From NCBI GenBank assembly GCA_900544635.1, contig UQVV01000097.1, forward strand, positions 1 to 6,872: 6,872 nt of DNA. The letters run 5' to 3'. Shown piece by piece: positions 5,928 through 6,872 of the stretch. Below the pieces are notes generated by a model that did not search any database, was not told the DNA's origin, and worked only from the letters and a program-made list of their open reading frames with translations. The position numbers were made by a program, and so were the translations under genes. The stretch comes from an uncultured Cloacibacillus sp. (GTDB lineage: Bacteria > Synergistota > Synergistia > Synergistales > Synergistaceae). The stretch's first letter is position 1, and each line of letters starts with the position of its first letter.

Positions 5928-6620
5928 CTACTTCGTCTCAGCTTTCCTGAGACGCCAAAGCTTCAGATAAGTTTCCAGAGAATCGCGAAGATGTATGGAG
6001 GTTGCGCGCGCCGCTCCTTCGTAGTCCTTAGCTGCAATGAGCCGAAGAATCTCCTCGTGCTCGCGCAGCGCCTGCGCTGTGCGCGACGGTTCCTTGAACG
6101 AGGTGAAGCGGAAGGTGCGCAGATATTTATGCGTGCTCTCGATCTGTTCCTTGAGACGCGGCATACGGCAGAACTCGTAGAGTCTGTCGTTGAACTTAGC
6201 CGTCCATTTGCATACATCGTCGCGGTTGCCGGCGAGCCGCGCGTCCTCAGCCATGCGGCAGTAATACCCAAGCTCATGGATTTCGTCCGGCGTTATCCTG
6301 TCTATGACGATCTTGACTGCGCAGACCTCGAGCGCCTCGCGTATCGTGTAGTACTCGCGTATGTCCTCTTCCGTATATTCCGATACGATAAGCCCTTTGC
6401 GAGGCACGGACTTGATGAGCCCCTCGCTCTCGAGCATACGCAGCGCTTCGCGCACCGGCATACGGCTCACGCCGAGCTGCTCCGCTATCTCGGTTTCAAT
6501 CAGCCGCTCGCCGCTCGGTATGTCTCCGTCAAGTATCCGCTTGCGCAGAAGATTTGCGACCTCTCCGCGAAGCGTGCTCCGCTTCGCCAATTTCAGGCCC
6601 GCGTCTATAGTTATCGTCAC
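5928..6620 (-). CDS. GntR-family (FadR/FCD-type) transcriptional regulator, about 230 aa
   Basis: This regulator has an N-terminal winged helix (about 14-78): LRGEVANLLRKRILDGDIPSG, then ETEIAEQLGVSRMPVREALRMLESEGL (about 43-68) and the wing SVPRKGLIVSEY. The helical FCD effector domain (about 83-220) contains IREALEV, HEEILRLIAAKD (H188) and HLRDSLETYL (H210). FCD regulators sense small acids or sugars acids and act as dimers. The usual first metal-binding His is Asn (N144, in KFNDRLYEF). Start: the open frame reaches 6779, but its first part reads through the divergent promoter. GTG at 6618-6620 is preferred because the domain starts just after it. The nearby ribosome sites are GGGAG (9 nt away) and AAGGAG (16 nt away), so an ATG at about 6667 cannot be excluded. 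It is divergent from a secreted-protein gene, which it probably controls. Confidence 0.88.
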   Translation of the reverse strand: MTITIDAGLKLAKRSTLRGEVANLLRKRILDGDIPSGERLIETEIAEQLGVSRMPVREALRMLESEGLIKSVPRKGLIVSEYTEEDIREYYTIREALEVCAVKIVIDRITPDEIHELGYYCRMAEDARLAGNRDDVCKWTAKFNDRLYEFCRMPRLKEQIESTHKYLRTFRFTSFKEPSRTAQALREHEEILRLIAAKDYEGAARATSIHLRDSLETYLKLWRLRKAETK

Positions 6621-6715
6621 ACCGTTACACTCCCAACTCCTTATGCTTGTCTTTAATACTAACATAAAATTTAAAATATTCGCATGGGCAATTTGTTCGT
6701 AAAAAATTTGCCTTA

Positions 6716-6743
6716 TTGACTTTTCGTCCGCTAGGTATATTAT
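6716..6743 (+). promoter_or_regulatory. Sigma70-type promoter of the secreted-protein gene
   Basis: TTGACT (6716-6721) is followed after 16 nt by TATTAT (6738-6743), inside the T/A-rich run TATATTATATTA. The start of transcription would be near 6750, giving a leader of about 54 nt. A GGCAA (6687-6691) / TTGCC (6708-6712) inverted pair lies just upstream of the -35 and could be a further binding site. Confidence 0.6.
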
Positions 6744-6755
6744 ATTACTTACCGC

Positions 6756-6779
6756 GGATACATGGATACATGGATACAC
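6756..6779. repeat. Three tandem 8-bp repeats GGATACAT, candidate operator
   Basis: GGATACAT occurs at 6756-6763 and 6764-6771, and GGATACAC at 6772-6779. The block spans roughly +6 to +29 of the predicted transcript, between the promoter and the ribosome site of the secreted-protein gene. The adjacent GntR protein could bind it, or it may simply be a short slippage-prone repeat. It does not obviously match the palindromic sites typical of FadR-type regulators. Confidence 0.7.
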
Positions 6780-6803
6780 AAAAAATTTAAGGGGGAATTT
6801 TTT

Positions 6804-6872
6804 ATGAAACGTTCAGCGGTAGCAGCATTAGCGGCATTGTTCATCGCGGTATTCGCCTTCGCGGCCTCGGCT
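6804..6872 (+). CDS. Secreted or periplasmic protein, N-terminal signal peptide only (cut by right edge)
   Basis: Only 23 codons are visible. They read MKRSAVAALAALF and continue hydrophobic to AFAASA, a Sec-type signal peptide with a basic start, a long hydrophobic core and an AxA-like end. ATG at 6804 follows AAGGGGG (6789-6795) at 8 nt. An in-frame ATG at 6762 lies inside the tandem repeats and lacks a ribosome site, so it is rejected. The gene is divergent from a FadR-type GntR regulator and has its own good promoter. A solute-binding protein of a TRAP, TTT or ABC transporter is the commonest arrangement of this kind, but nothing past the signal peptide is visible to confirm it. Confidence 0.75.
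   Translation, partial: MKRSAVAALAALFIAVFAFAASA

Noticed and set aside
6621..6779. N-terminal extension of the GntR regulator up to 6779
   Set aside because: It would run through the divergent promoter and the tandem repeats, lacks a ribosome site, and adds residues with no family counterpart.
6756..6779. CRISPR-like or satellite array from the GGATACAT repeats
   Set aside because: There are only three 8-bp units with no spacers; too short for a CRISPR array.

Overview
This window looks like chromosome from a GC-rich, probably diderm, anaerobic amino-acid/peptide-fermenting bacterium. My best guess is the Synergistota (Cloacibacillus/Synergistes-like). That is inference only: it rests on a secreted NISGGTI-repeat surface protein of a style common there, on the peptide and sulfur-amino-acid enzymes, and on a FadR-type regulator divergent from a secreted protein. 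There is no rRNA or other marker gene to settle it. Dense genes around pepF, the C-S lyase and the FAH gene are strongly GC-rich, which fills the antisense and off-frame strands with long spurious open frames. Positions 1-1300 and the region around 6640-6800 are visibly more AT-rich.

Layout. 1-1028 (minus) is the N-terminal part of an exported beta-helix-type repeat protein that starts at a TTG codon and runs off the left edge. It is transcribed from a good sigma70-type promoter at 1193-1221. Divergent from it is a small XRE-family DNA-binding protein (1329-1739, plus). The shared intergenic region carries two related TTCG...CGAA palindromes that bracket the surface-protein promoter, so this may be a small regulatory switch. 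A 15-bp GC-rich hairpin (1779-1816) separates the XRE gene from the convergent pepF gene (1847-3682, minus), an M3-family zinc oligoendopeptidase. pepF is divergent from a two-gene operon: a MalY/PatB-type PLP C-S lyase (3824-5008), then, 5 nt later, a fumarylacetoacetate-hydrolase-family enzyme (5014-5793). A 13-bp hairpin with a GCGA loop (5878-5907) lies between this operon and the convergent GntR/FadR-type regulator (minus, about 5928-6620). The regulator is divergent from a secreted-protein gene (6804 to the right edge) with a strong promoter and three tandem 8-bp repeats just downstream of it.

How the genes may work together. PepF cuts imported or internal peptides. The C-S lyase releases pyruvate, ammonia and a thiol from cystathionine or cysteine-type substrates. 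The FAH-family enzyme may then act on a 2-oxo acid. The GntR regulator probably controls the adjacent secreted protein, which could be the binding protein of a transporter, but too little of that gene is visible to say. I found no CRISPR array, transposon, tRNA/rRNA, phage module or clearly new multi-gene system. The most worthwhile leads are the two divergent regulator/target intergenic regions.
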